Assembly (NCBI GenBank): GCA_945901245.1
Contig: CAMDKY010000015.1
Coordinates: forward strand, 1 to 38,807
DNA from: Polynucleobacter meluiroseus
GTDB taxonomy: Bacteria > Pseudomonadota > Gammaproteobacteria > Burkholderiales > Burkholderiaceae
Length of the DNA stretch: 38,807 nt
Reading direction: 5' to 3'
A program made the position numbers and the translations under genes. The notes beneath the pieces are model-generated. The model searched no databases. It saw only the letters and a program-made list of their open reading frames with translations, and was not told the origin of the DNA. Shown piece by piece: positions 31,067 to 38,807 of the stretch (position 1 is the first letter of the stretch; the number at the start of each line of letters is the position of its first letter).

Positions 31067-32776
31067 ATGACAAACGACAATCAAAACCAAGAACTCACCG
31101 ACGGATTCCATCTCGTTATCGATGCCCTGAAGGCCAATGACATTGACACCATTTTTGGTTTAGTGGGTATTCCCATTACGGATTTATGCCGCTTGGCTCA
31201 GGCTGAGGGCATGCGCTTTATTGGTTTTCGCCACGAGCAAAACGCAGGAAATGCGGCCGCCATTGCGGGTTACATGACGCAAAAGCCGGGTATCTGCATG
31301 ACGGTTTCAGCACCGGGTTTCTTGAACGGCTTAACGGCATTAGCCAATGCGACGGTGAATTGTTTCCCGATGATTCTGATCAGCGGCTCAAGCGAGCGTG
31401 AGATCGTTGACTTGCAGCAAGGCGATTACGAAGAGATGGATCAGCTCAATGCAGCTAAGCCATACGCTAAAGCCGCTTACCGTATTAATCACGCGGAAGA
31501 TATTGGTATTGGTATTGCACGTGCAATTCGTGCAGCAGTGTCGGGTCGTCCTGGTGGCGTGTACTTGGACTTGCCAGCACAGCTGCTATCGCAGACCTTA
31601 TCTGTTGCTGAAGCCAAAAAATCGATTTTCAAAGTGATCGACCCAGTGCCACGTCAGATTCCAGCGGCCGATGCAGTTGAGCGCGCGCTGAATGTTCTGA
31701 AAGGCGCAAAGCGTCCATTGATTTTGCTAGGCAAAGGTGCTGCATATGCCCAGGCTGACGCAGACATTAAAGCTTTGATCGAACAATCCGGTATTCCGTA
31801 TTTGCCGATGTCAATGGCAAAAGGGTTGTTACCAGATGATCATCCACAAACGGCATCCCCAGCGCGCTCATTTGTTTTGGCTGAGGCTGACACCGTCTTA
31901 TTAATTGGCGCCCGTTTGAACTGGCTGTTGGCTCATGGAAAAGGTAAGACTTGGGGCAAGGAGCCTAAGAAATTTATTCAGATCGATATTCAGGCAAACG
32001 AAGTGGATAGCAACGTACAAATTGCTGCACCATTGATTGGTGATATTGGTTCCTGCGTTGGCGAACTTTTAAAAGGTATTGCTTCTGTTCCTAAGCCAAG
32101 CGCTGAATGGATTTCAGCCATCAACGAAAGAAAAGACAAGAACATGGCGAAGATGGCTGAAACACTAGCCAAAGATGTTACGCCAATGAACTTCCATAGC
32201 GCATTACGCGTAATTCGCGATGTTGTGAAGAAAAATCCTGATATCAACCTCGTAAACGAGGGCGCTAATACGCTCGATTATTGCCGTTCGATTGTGAATA
32301 TGTTTAAGCCGCGTAAGCGTTTTGACTCGGGTACATGGGGCATTATGGGCATCGGCATGGGTTATTCGATTGGTGCAGCGGTTACCAGTGGTTTGCCCGT
32401 TATTGCAGTCGAAGGGGATAGCGCGTTTGGTTTTAGTGGCATGGAACTCGAAACCATTTGCCGTTACAACTTGCCGATCACCACCGTGATTTTTAATAAC
32501 AATGGCGTTTACCGCGGTACCGATGTAAACCCGACTGGTGGCGCTGATGTGGCCCCAACCGTATTCGTCAAAAACGCACGCTATGACAAGATGATGGAAG
32601 CGTTTGGCGGAATTGGTTACAACGTCACTACCCCACAAGAATTAGAGAAGGCCTTGACTGAGGCAATAGCCGCAGGCAAGCCAGCACTAATCAATGCTGT
32701 CATTGATGAAACAGCAGGTACCGAAAGTGGTCGCCTGACGAATCTCAATCCAGCAAGCACTGCCACTAAGAAGTAA
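31067..32776 (+). CDS. oxc: Oxalyl-CoA decarboxylase
   Basis: Oxc is a cytosolic thiamine-diphosphate enzyme that converts oxalyl-CoA to formyl-CoA and CO2. The 569-residue product is one residue longer than the Oxalobacter enzyme and shows matching positions shifted by one: catalytic Glu57 ([10 protein letters not shown]), Tyr121-Glu122 (GDYEEMDQ), and Ser554 and Arg556 near the C-terminus (TESGRL). The cofactor motif starts [19 protein letters not shown] at 450 and ends with NNNG at 477-480. No strong ribosome binding site precedes the ATG. Formyl-CoA transferase follows 41 bases later, forming the classical two-step oxalate cycle. It is downstream of a Crp/Fnr-type gene and palindrome. Confidence 0.96.
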   Translation: MTNDNQNQELTDGFHLVIDALKANDIDTIFGLVGIPITDLCRLAQAEGMRFIGFRHEQNAGNAAAIAGYMTQKPGICMTVSAPGFLNGLTALANATVNCFPMILISGSSEREIVDLQQGDYEEMDQLNAAKPYAKAAYRINHAEDIGIGIARAIRAAVSGRPGGVYLDLPAQLLSQTLSVAEAKKSIFKVIDPVPRQIPAADAVERALNVLKGAKRPLILLGKGAAYAQADADIKALIEQSGIPYLPMSMAKGLLPDDHPQTASPARSFVLAEADTVLLIGARLNWLLAHGKGKTWGKEPKKFIQIDIQANEVDSNVQIAAPLIGDIGSCVGELLKGIASVPKPSAEWISAINERKDKNMAKMAETLAKDVTPMNFHSALRVIRDVVKKNPDINLVNEGANTLDYCRSIVNMFKPRKRFDSGTWGIMGIGMGYSIGAAVTSGLPVIAVEGDSAFGFSGMELETICRYNLPITTVIFNNNGVYRGTDVNPTGGADVAPTVFVKNARYDKMMEAFGGIGYNVTTPQELEKALTEAIAAGKPALINAVIDETAGTESGRLTNLNPASTATKK

Positions 32777-32817
32777 TTTACGAATTAAGCCGTACGCAAA
32801 CCCTAAGGAGATTTAAT

Positions 32818-34068
32818 ATGAGTAAGCCATTAGACGGAATCCGCATTATTGATTTCACCCACGTACAAGCAGGCCCTGCATGTACTCAGTTGTTGGCATG
32901 GTATGGCGCGGACGTGATCAAAGTAGAGCGTCCTGGATCGGGCGACGTAACCCGTAGTCAGTTGCGCGATATTCCAGATGCAGATGCCCTGTATTTCACG
33001 ATGCTCAACGGTAACAAGCGTTCCTTGACTTTGGATACCAAGACAGCAGAAGGTAAGGAAGTGTTGGAGAAGTTAATTAAAGTTTCAGACGTCATGGTCG
33101 AGAACTTCGGCCCCGGCGCATTGGATCGTATGGGTTTCTCATGGGAACGAATTATGGAACTCAACCCACGCATGATCATGGCTTCGGTTAAGGGCTTTAG
33201 CGATGGCCACTCTTACGAAGATTTAAAAGTGTATGAGAACGTAGCTCAATGTGCTGGTGGCGCTGCTTCAACTACTGGTTTCTGGGATGGTCCTCCTACC
33301 GTATCTGCCGCTGCTTTGGGCGATAGCAATACCGGCATGCATTTAGCGATTGGTATTTTGACAGCGCTGATGCACCGCGAGAAGACCGGCCGTGGTCAAA
33401 AAGTAGCTTGCTCGATGCAAGACGCCGTATTGAACCTGTGCCGCGTGAAGTTGCGTGACCAGCAGCGCTTGGATCGCATTGGTTACTTGGAAGAGTACCC
33501 ACAGTATCCCCATGGCACATTCTCTGACGTAGTGCCCCGCGGCGGCAACGCTGGTGGTGGCGGTCAGCCAGGCTGGGTTTTAAAGTGTAAGGGCTGGGAA
33601 ACTGATCCAAACGCGTATATTTATTTCACGATTCAGGGCCATGCATGGAAGCCAATTACAGAGGCCTTAGGTCGCCCAGAGTGGGCAACCGATCCAGCCT
33701 ACATGACTGCTGAAGCACGTCAAGACAAGATTTTTGACATCTTCGCAACCATCGAAGACTGGCTTAAAGATAAGACTAAGTACGAAGCAGTCGATATCTT
33801 GCGCAAGTTCGACATTCCATGTGCGCCAGTACTGTCAATGAAAGAACTCGCTGCATCACCCGATTTGCGTGCCAGCGGTTCGATCGTGGAAGTAGATCAC
33901 AAGGTGCGCGGTAAGTACCTAACGATTGGTAGCCCAATTAAGTTCTCTGATTTAGAGATTGAGGTAAAGCCATCCCCAGTATTGGGAGAGCATACCGATG
34001 AAGTATTAGCTGATCTGGGCTACGGCAAAGACGATATTGCTAAGTTGCACGCAGCAAAAGCAGTTTAA
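32818..34068 (+). CDS. frc: Formyl-CoA:oxalate CoA-transferase, copy 1
   Basis: Frc moves CoA from formyl-CoA to oxalate, regenerating oxalyl-CoA for Oxc and releasing formate. The 416-residue class III CoA-transferase has Gln17 (THVQAGP), catalytic Asp169 (GDSNTG) and the glycine loop GGGG at 246-249 before QPGW. Position 48 is Gln, as in E. coli YfdW, not Trp as in the Oxalobacter enzyme. AAGGAG precedes the ATG by about eight bases, the best ribosome binding site of the cluster. It is cotranscribed with oxc and ends at a strong terminator. Confidence 0.96.
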   Translation: MSKPLDGIRIIDFTHVQAGPACTQLLAWYGADVIKVERPGSGDVTRSQLRDIPDADALYFTMLNGNKRSLTLDTKTAEGKEVLEKLIKVSDVMVENFGPGALDRMGFSWERIMELNPRMIMASVKGFSDGHSYEDLKVYENVAQCAGGAASTTGFWDGPPTVSAAALGDSNTGMHLAIGILTALMHREKTGRGQKVACSMQDAVLNLCRVKLRDQQRLDRIGYLEEYPQYPHGTFSDVVPRGGNAGGGGQPGWVLKCKGWETDPNAYIYFTIQGHAWKPITEALGRPEWATDPAYMTAEARQDKIFDIFATIEDWLKDKTKYEAVDILRKFDIPCAPVLSMKELAASPDLRASGSIVEVDHKVRGKYLTIGSPIKFSDLEIEVKPSPVLGEHTDEVLADLGYGKDDIAKLHAAKAV

Positions 34069-34093
34069 TAACAATAATTTAGTTTGAACCTCC

Positions 34094-34119
34094 AAGGCGC
34101 CCTTCGTGGGCGCCTTTTT
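34094..34119 (+). terminator. Intrinsic terminator after frc copy 1
   Basis: A 9-bp stem, AAGGCGCCC (34094-34102) with GGGCGCCTT (34108-34116), has a TTCGT loop and leads into a run of five T residues. It is a strong rho-independent terminator that separates oxc-frc from the second frc gene. Confidence 0.9.
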
Positions 34120-34288
34120 ATTGGGCGCAGTGATATTCAATGGAGCTGAATCGCACAATGCGAAATCAAGTTTCAGGGTTTGAGAGCCGTGACTTGGGGT
34201 GGGCACCAAAAGGACGCCCACTAAGGTTGGCAAGCGAAGTATGGCTTATAGGCGACCCAGAAATCAGGGTGGTGCCGACTGGTAGAAT

Positions 34289-34315
34289 TTGATTAATTCA
34301 AAATTTCAATACTTA
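34289..34315 (+). promoter_or_regulatory. Possible promoter for the second frc gene
   Basis: TTGATT (34289-34294) is followed 15 bases later by TACTTA, ahead of the ATG at 34330. Since a strong terminator ends the previous unit, a promoter is expected between 34120 and 34329; this is the best-looking candidate, though the spacing is short. Confidence 0.3.
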
Positions 34316-34329
34316 TTAGGACTACTGTT

Positions 34330-35577
34330 ATGGCAAAAGCACTTGAGGGGGTGAAAATCCTCGATTTCACGCACGTTCAATCGGGCCCAACCTGTACCCA
34401 ATTATTGGCTTGGTTTGGTGCCGATGTAATCAAGGTAGAGCGCTCGGGTGAGGGCGATGCTACCCGCGGTCAGTTGCGGGACATACCCGACGCCGATAGT
34501 TTGTATTTCACGATGCTGAACCACAATAAACGCTCGATTACTGTGAACACCAAAACGCCAGAGGGTAAAGATATTCTCGAGCGTTTGATTAAAGAATGTG
34601 ATGTCTTGGTTGAGAACTTTGCACCAGGCGCCTTGGATCGCATGGGTTTTTCCTGGGAGCATATTCAGCACCTCAACCCACGCATGATCATGGCATCGAT
34701 CAAGGGGTTTGGACCAGGACCCTATGAAGATTGCAAGGTATATGAAAACGTAGCGCAGTGTGCAGGTGGCTCCGCATCCACCACTGGTTTTGATGATGGT
34801 CCGCCAATGGTAACGGGCGCGCAGATTGGTGACAGTGGAACGGGATTGCACTTGGCCTTGGGCATCGTCACTGCTTTATATCAACGTACCCACTCGGGTC
34901 GCGGCCAGCTAGTACAAGCTGCCATGCAAGACGCTGTATTGAACTTGTGCCGCGTGAAACTGCGCGACCAACAGCGCCTTGATCGCAACGGCACCATGCA
35001 AGAGTATCCGCAGTTCCCTAACGGCCATTTTGGCGAGGCAGTTCCCCGTGCCGGTAATGCCTCAGGTGGTGGCCAGCCCGGCTGGATTCTGAAATGCAAA
35101 GGCTGGGAAACCGATCCTAATTCCTACATTTATGTTGTTGTTCAGGCGGCAGTATGGGAAGCCGTTTGTAAAGTGATTGGCAAAGAAGAGTGGATTACTG
35201 ACCATGACTTTTCATCGCCGATGGCACGCTTGCCACGGCTGATGCAAATCTTTGGTGAGATCGAAAAATGGACCATGACCAAAACTAAGTTTGAGGTGAT
35301 GGATGTATTAAATAAATACGACGTACCATGTGGCCCCATTCTATCGATGAAAGAAATCGCTGAAGAGCCAGCATTGCGTGCCACCGGCACTATCGTTGAA
35401 GTCGATCATCCGATTCGAGGCAAATACTTAACCGTAGGTAACCCCATCAAGTTATCCGATAGCGAAACCGAAGTCACGCGCTCACCATTATTAGGCGAGC
35501 ATACCGATGAAATCCTTCAAGAGTTAGGATTTAATATCGACGACTTGATTGATTTACGCCACCGGAAAGTCATCTAA
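34330..35577 (+). CDS. frc: Class III CoA-transferase, second formyl-CoA transferase paralogue
   Basis: A 415-residue close paralogue of the preceding frc, with very similar blocks throughout ([59 protein letters not shown]). Catalytic Asp168 (GDSG) and Gln17 are kept and position 48 is Gln. The glycine loop reads SGGG (245-248) where copy 1 has GGGG, and the flanking context is RAGNA rather than RGGNA. That loop protects intermediates in this family, so substrate choice or rate may differ. It has its own leader after a terminator, and its TAA touches the ATG of a formyltransferase gene. It may be a second formyl-CoA:oxalate transferase or use another acceptor acid. Confidence 0.9.
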   Translation: MAKALEGVKILDFTHVQSGPTCTQLLAWFGADVIKVERSGEGDATRGQLRDIPDADSLYFTMLNHNKRSITVNTKTPEGKDILERLIKECDVLVENFAPGALDRMGFSWEHIQHLNPRMIMASIKGFGPGPYEDCKVYENVAQCAGGSASTTGFDDGPPMVTGAQIGDSGTGLHLALGIVTALYQRTHSGRGQLVQAAMQDAVLNLCRVKLRDQQRLDRNGTMQEYPQFPNGHFGEAVPRAGNASGGGQPGWILKCKGWETDPNSYIYVVVQAAVWEAVCKVIGKEEWITDHDFSSPMARLPRLMQIFGEIEKWTMTKTKFEVMDVLNKYDVPCGPILSMKEIAEEPALRATGTIVEVDHPIRGKYLTVGNPIKLSDSETEVTRSPLLGEHTDEILQELGFNIDDLIDLRHRKVI

Positions 35578-36510
35578 ATGAAAGTTGCTCTTATCGGTAG
35601 TCAAGACTTTGGTAAAGCGGCACTTGAGGCTTTCATAGAGCGCGGCGATGAGATTGTTGCGGTTTTTTGTCCGCCGGATAATCCCAAGGCCACTAAGCCT
35701 GAGATTCTAAAAGAGGCAACCCTGGCAAAAGGCCTCGTGCCCTTGCAATTTGCATCGCTCAAGAGTCCCGAGGCAGCCGATGCCATGCGTAATAGCGGTG
35801 CGGATATTTGTGTGATGGCCTATGTCCTGCAATTTGTGCCACAAGAGCTCGCCAAGATACCGCGCCTCGGCACGATTCAATACCATCCTTCATTGTTGCC
35901 AAAGTACCGCGGCCCTAGCGCCATTAACTGGGCTATTGCCTTGGGCGAGACCAAGACAGGCCTCACCATTTTCCGACCATCGGATGGTCTGGATGAAGGT
36001 GAAGTGATTTTGCAAAAAGAGGTAGCCATTGGCGCAAACGATACCCTGGGATCGGTTTACTTTGATCACCTGTTTCCGCTTGGGGTGAAGGCGTTATTAG
36101 AGGCAGCTGATCTGGTTGCTGCAGGCAAGCACCAAGAGATAGTGCAAGATGAAACACTAGCCAATTACGAAGGGTGGTTTGATCAAGCGGCCGCCCGCAT
36201 CCATTGGTCAAGCCACATTACGCAGATTCATAATTTGATTCGGGCCTGCAATCCTGCGCCCGGTGCTTGGACTATGGTGGGCGAACAAAAGGTACAGATT
36301 TACGACGTCAAGAAGCACGTCGCTGCGACCTATGGCGCCGTCAAAGGTAAGCCAGGCCAGATTACAGCCATCGGCTCCGAATCCTTCCATGTCACCTGCC
36401 ACGGCGGACAGATCGAAGTATTAAAAGCCAAAGGACCTGCTGGCAAGGTGAGCGGCGCAGAGCTGGCTAAAAGCCTTGACCTAACTGTAGAGCAATTCTT
36501 TATTACTTAA
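35578..36510 (+). CDS. Stand-alone formyltransferase/10-formyl-THF hydrolase-like protein
   Basis: A 310-residue protein of the Fmt/PurN formyl-transfer superfamily. Residues about 1-200 form the N-terminal Rossmann-type domain, with YHPSLLPKYRG (His103) and the DGLDEGE loop (Asp139) holding two of the three catalytic positions. The Asn usually two residues before the His is a Gln-Tyr context here (IQYH), as in animal 10-formyltetrahydrofolate dehydrogenase. An Fmt-type C-terminal domain follows, including INIHWSS-like and IHNLIRACNPAPGAWT segments resembling that enzyme's hydrolase domain rather than true Fmt. Its ATG touches the frc-2 stop, so the two are surely cotranscribed. Roles could be 10-formyl-THF hydrolysis, or formyl transfer between formyl-CoA chemistry and folate. 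It is not the housekeeping fmt by context. Confidence 0.8.
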   Translation: MKVALIGSQDFGKAALEAFIERGDEIVAVFCPPDNPKATKPEILKEATLAKGLVPLQFASLKSPEAADAMRNSGADICVMAYVLQFVPQELAKIPRLGTIQYHPSLLPKYRGPSAINWAIALGETKTGLTIFRPSDGLDEGEVILQKEVAIGANDTLGSVYFDHLFPLGVKALLEAADLVAAGKHQEIVQDETLANYEGWFDQAAARIHWSSHITQIHNLIRACNPAPGAWTMVGEQKVQIYDVKKHVAATYGAVKGKPGQITAIGSESFHVTCHGGQIEVLKAKGPAGKVSGAELAKSLDLTVEQFFIT

Positions 36511-36519
36511 GCGTTTGAT

Positions 36520-36545
36520 AAGGCCTGCTAAGACTACGGCAGGTC

Positions 36546-36547
<2 letters not shown>
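36520..36547. terminator. Hairpin between convergent formyltransferase and panC genes
   Basis: AAGGCCTGC (36520-36528) pairs with GCAGGTCTT (36539-36547) over 9 bp including one G-T, with a 10-base loop. It lies between converging genes and overlaps the panC stop by two bases. T-runs are poor, so it is only a moderate bidirectional terminator candidate. Confidence 0.5.
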
Positions 36548-38249
<1,702 letters not shown>

Positions 38250-38257
<8 letters not shown>

Positions 38258-38438
38258 TGGAATAGACGTAGGCCCGTTGTTTGAGTTTGGCTGCTTTTAG
38301 GCGACGTTGGTCTTCCGGAGTGGTTGGCTCTTTGTCCCAGAGCAGGGCGCGACCCGCTTGCTGGCCTTGTTCCAAGTCGGGCTTGGCGGCCTTGAGTTTT
38401 TCAAGAAATACAGTGACATCAGACTGGTATTTAGGCAT
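38250..38438 (-). CDS. DUF3460 family protein
   Basis: A 62-residue protein starting MPKYQSDVTVFLEKLKAAKP and ending in basic RRLKAAKLKQRAYVYSNE. The pattern (short N-terminal helix, GRALLWDKEP, then KQRAYVY) is that of DUF3460, a small family of Burkholderiales and relatives usually found beside scpA. Function unknown. It overlaps scpA by 8 bases. It is useful as a taxonomic marker for the window. Confidence 0.85.
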
Positions 38439-38469
38439 ATCGATACTTAATTCTCAATAAATTCAATAA

Positions 38470-38521
38470 CTTACAAAATCCCATGCAACTGGGTAAACCC
38501 CATTATTAACGATTTTGTAAG
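38470..38521. repeat. Long inverted repeat between metG and the DUF3460 gene
   Basis: CTTACAAAATC (38470-38480) and GATTTTGTAAG (38511-38521) are perfect 11-bp arms around a 30-base interior that holds a small GGG-taaa-CCC stem. No T-run follows on either strand, so a simple intrinsic terminator is unlikely. It may be an RNA 3'-end stabiliser for metG or a leader element for the next genes. Confidence 0.55.
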
Positions 38522-38553
38522 GCGTAAGTCAGATTTGTGTCTGCATCCTGCTT

Positions 38554-38807
38554 TTAGGTATTCGCCGCCAAAAGGACATCAATCTGAGTAGGCTCAACAC
38601 GGCTCATGAGGTGGATATAGGGCGCAATGGGTTGTTGACTGGAGAGGGGCGTATTGATGTCGCTCCAAGCCATCGGCGCCACACATAAAAAGCGCTCAAC
38701 GCCGGCGGCAACCTGCGGCAGAACCGGTTTTAAGTACAGACTTAAGCACCGGAATGCTTCTAATGTCACGCTGCATATTGCCTGAAGATCTGCGGCCCGC
38801 TCAGGGT
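38554..38807 (-). CDS. metG: Methionyl-tRNA synthetase, C-terminal part (5' end beyond the window)
   Basis: The frame enters from the right edge and reads [20 protein letters not shown], then [22 protein letters not shown], and [22 protein letters not shown] before TAA. This matches the end of the anticodon-binding helical domain of MetG (in E. coli ...YLKPVLP...LMTRI...QVEAL). In E. coli the protein continues for over 100 residues with a dimerising tRNA-binding domain; here it stops, and the 115 bases to the next gene cannot encode that domain. MetG charges initiator and elongator tRNA-Met in the cytosol. The catalytic part is outside this window. Confidence 0.9.
   Translation of the reverse strand, partial: PERAADLQAICSVTLEAFRCLSLYLKPVLPQVAAGVERFLCVAPMAWSDINTPLSSQQPIAPYIHLMSRVEPTQIDVLLAANT

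Noticed and set aside
34289..34302. TTGATTAATTCAA before frc copy 2 as a second Fnr-type site
   Set aside because: The half-sites are one base off the spacing of the oxc palindrome, and the stretch is AT-rich enough to arise by chance; kept only as a possible -35.

Overview
The window reads as a chromosome segment of a betaproteobacterium in the Burkholderiaceae, most likely a freshwater Polynucleobacter or close relative. This rests on gene content and order: yebC-purD-hemF; lptF/lptG divergent from pepA-holC; a DUF3460 gene beside scpA and panC; zapA with 6S RNA; moderate GC. Genus is inference; no rRNA is present.

Layout. 1-4147: housekeeping genes on the minus strand (hemF partial, purD, yebC) and a divergent quinone oxidoreductase. 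4214-4298: tRNA-Leu(CAA). 4279-13010: an AT-richer integrated element of about 8.7 kb, bounded by a 24-bp exact direct repeat of the tRNA 3' end. It carries a tyrosine integrase, an orphan gene fused to it by a TAA/ATG junction, an AlpA-like regulator behind a hairpin that covers its ribosome binding site, a chain of ATGA-overlapping small genes, a DUF3987 replication-type protein, iteron-like repeats, an overlapping gene pair typical of genomic islands, and a right half in which all five genes encode exported or envelope proteins. No capsid, portal, relaxase or conjugation gene is visible, so it looks like a satellite-type element.

13086-20252: host genes again. These are a secreted alpha/beta hydrolase, a CysB-like regulator, the LPS export permeases LptG and LptF, PepA, HolC and Lgt. 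20395-23322: malonyl-CoA decarboxylase and malonyl-CoA synthetase, together converting malonate to acetyl-CoA. 23328-24957: a TauE/SafE permease, 6S RNA, ZapA and a ZapB-like coiled-coil protein. 25013-30105: a complete cobalamin uptake operon (btuB-btuF-btuC-btuD, minus strand) led by a cobalamin riboswitch.

30217-36510: an oxalate/formyl-CoA module. It holds a Crp/Fnr-family regulator, oxalyl-CoA decarboxylase, two paralogous formyl-CoA transferases, and, abutting the second, a stand-alone formyltransferase/hydrolase resembling the N-terminal domain of 10-formyltetrahydrofolate dehydrogenase. An Fnr-type palindrome lies in front of oxc. This cluster is the most promising for new biochemistry, because it may link formyl-CoA to one-carbon folate metabolism. 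36546-38807: panC, scpA, a DUF3460 gene and the 3' end of metG, whose product ends without the usual C-terminal tRNA-binding domain.

All calls come from reading the sequence; no database search was run.
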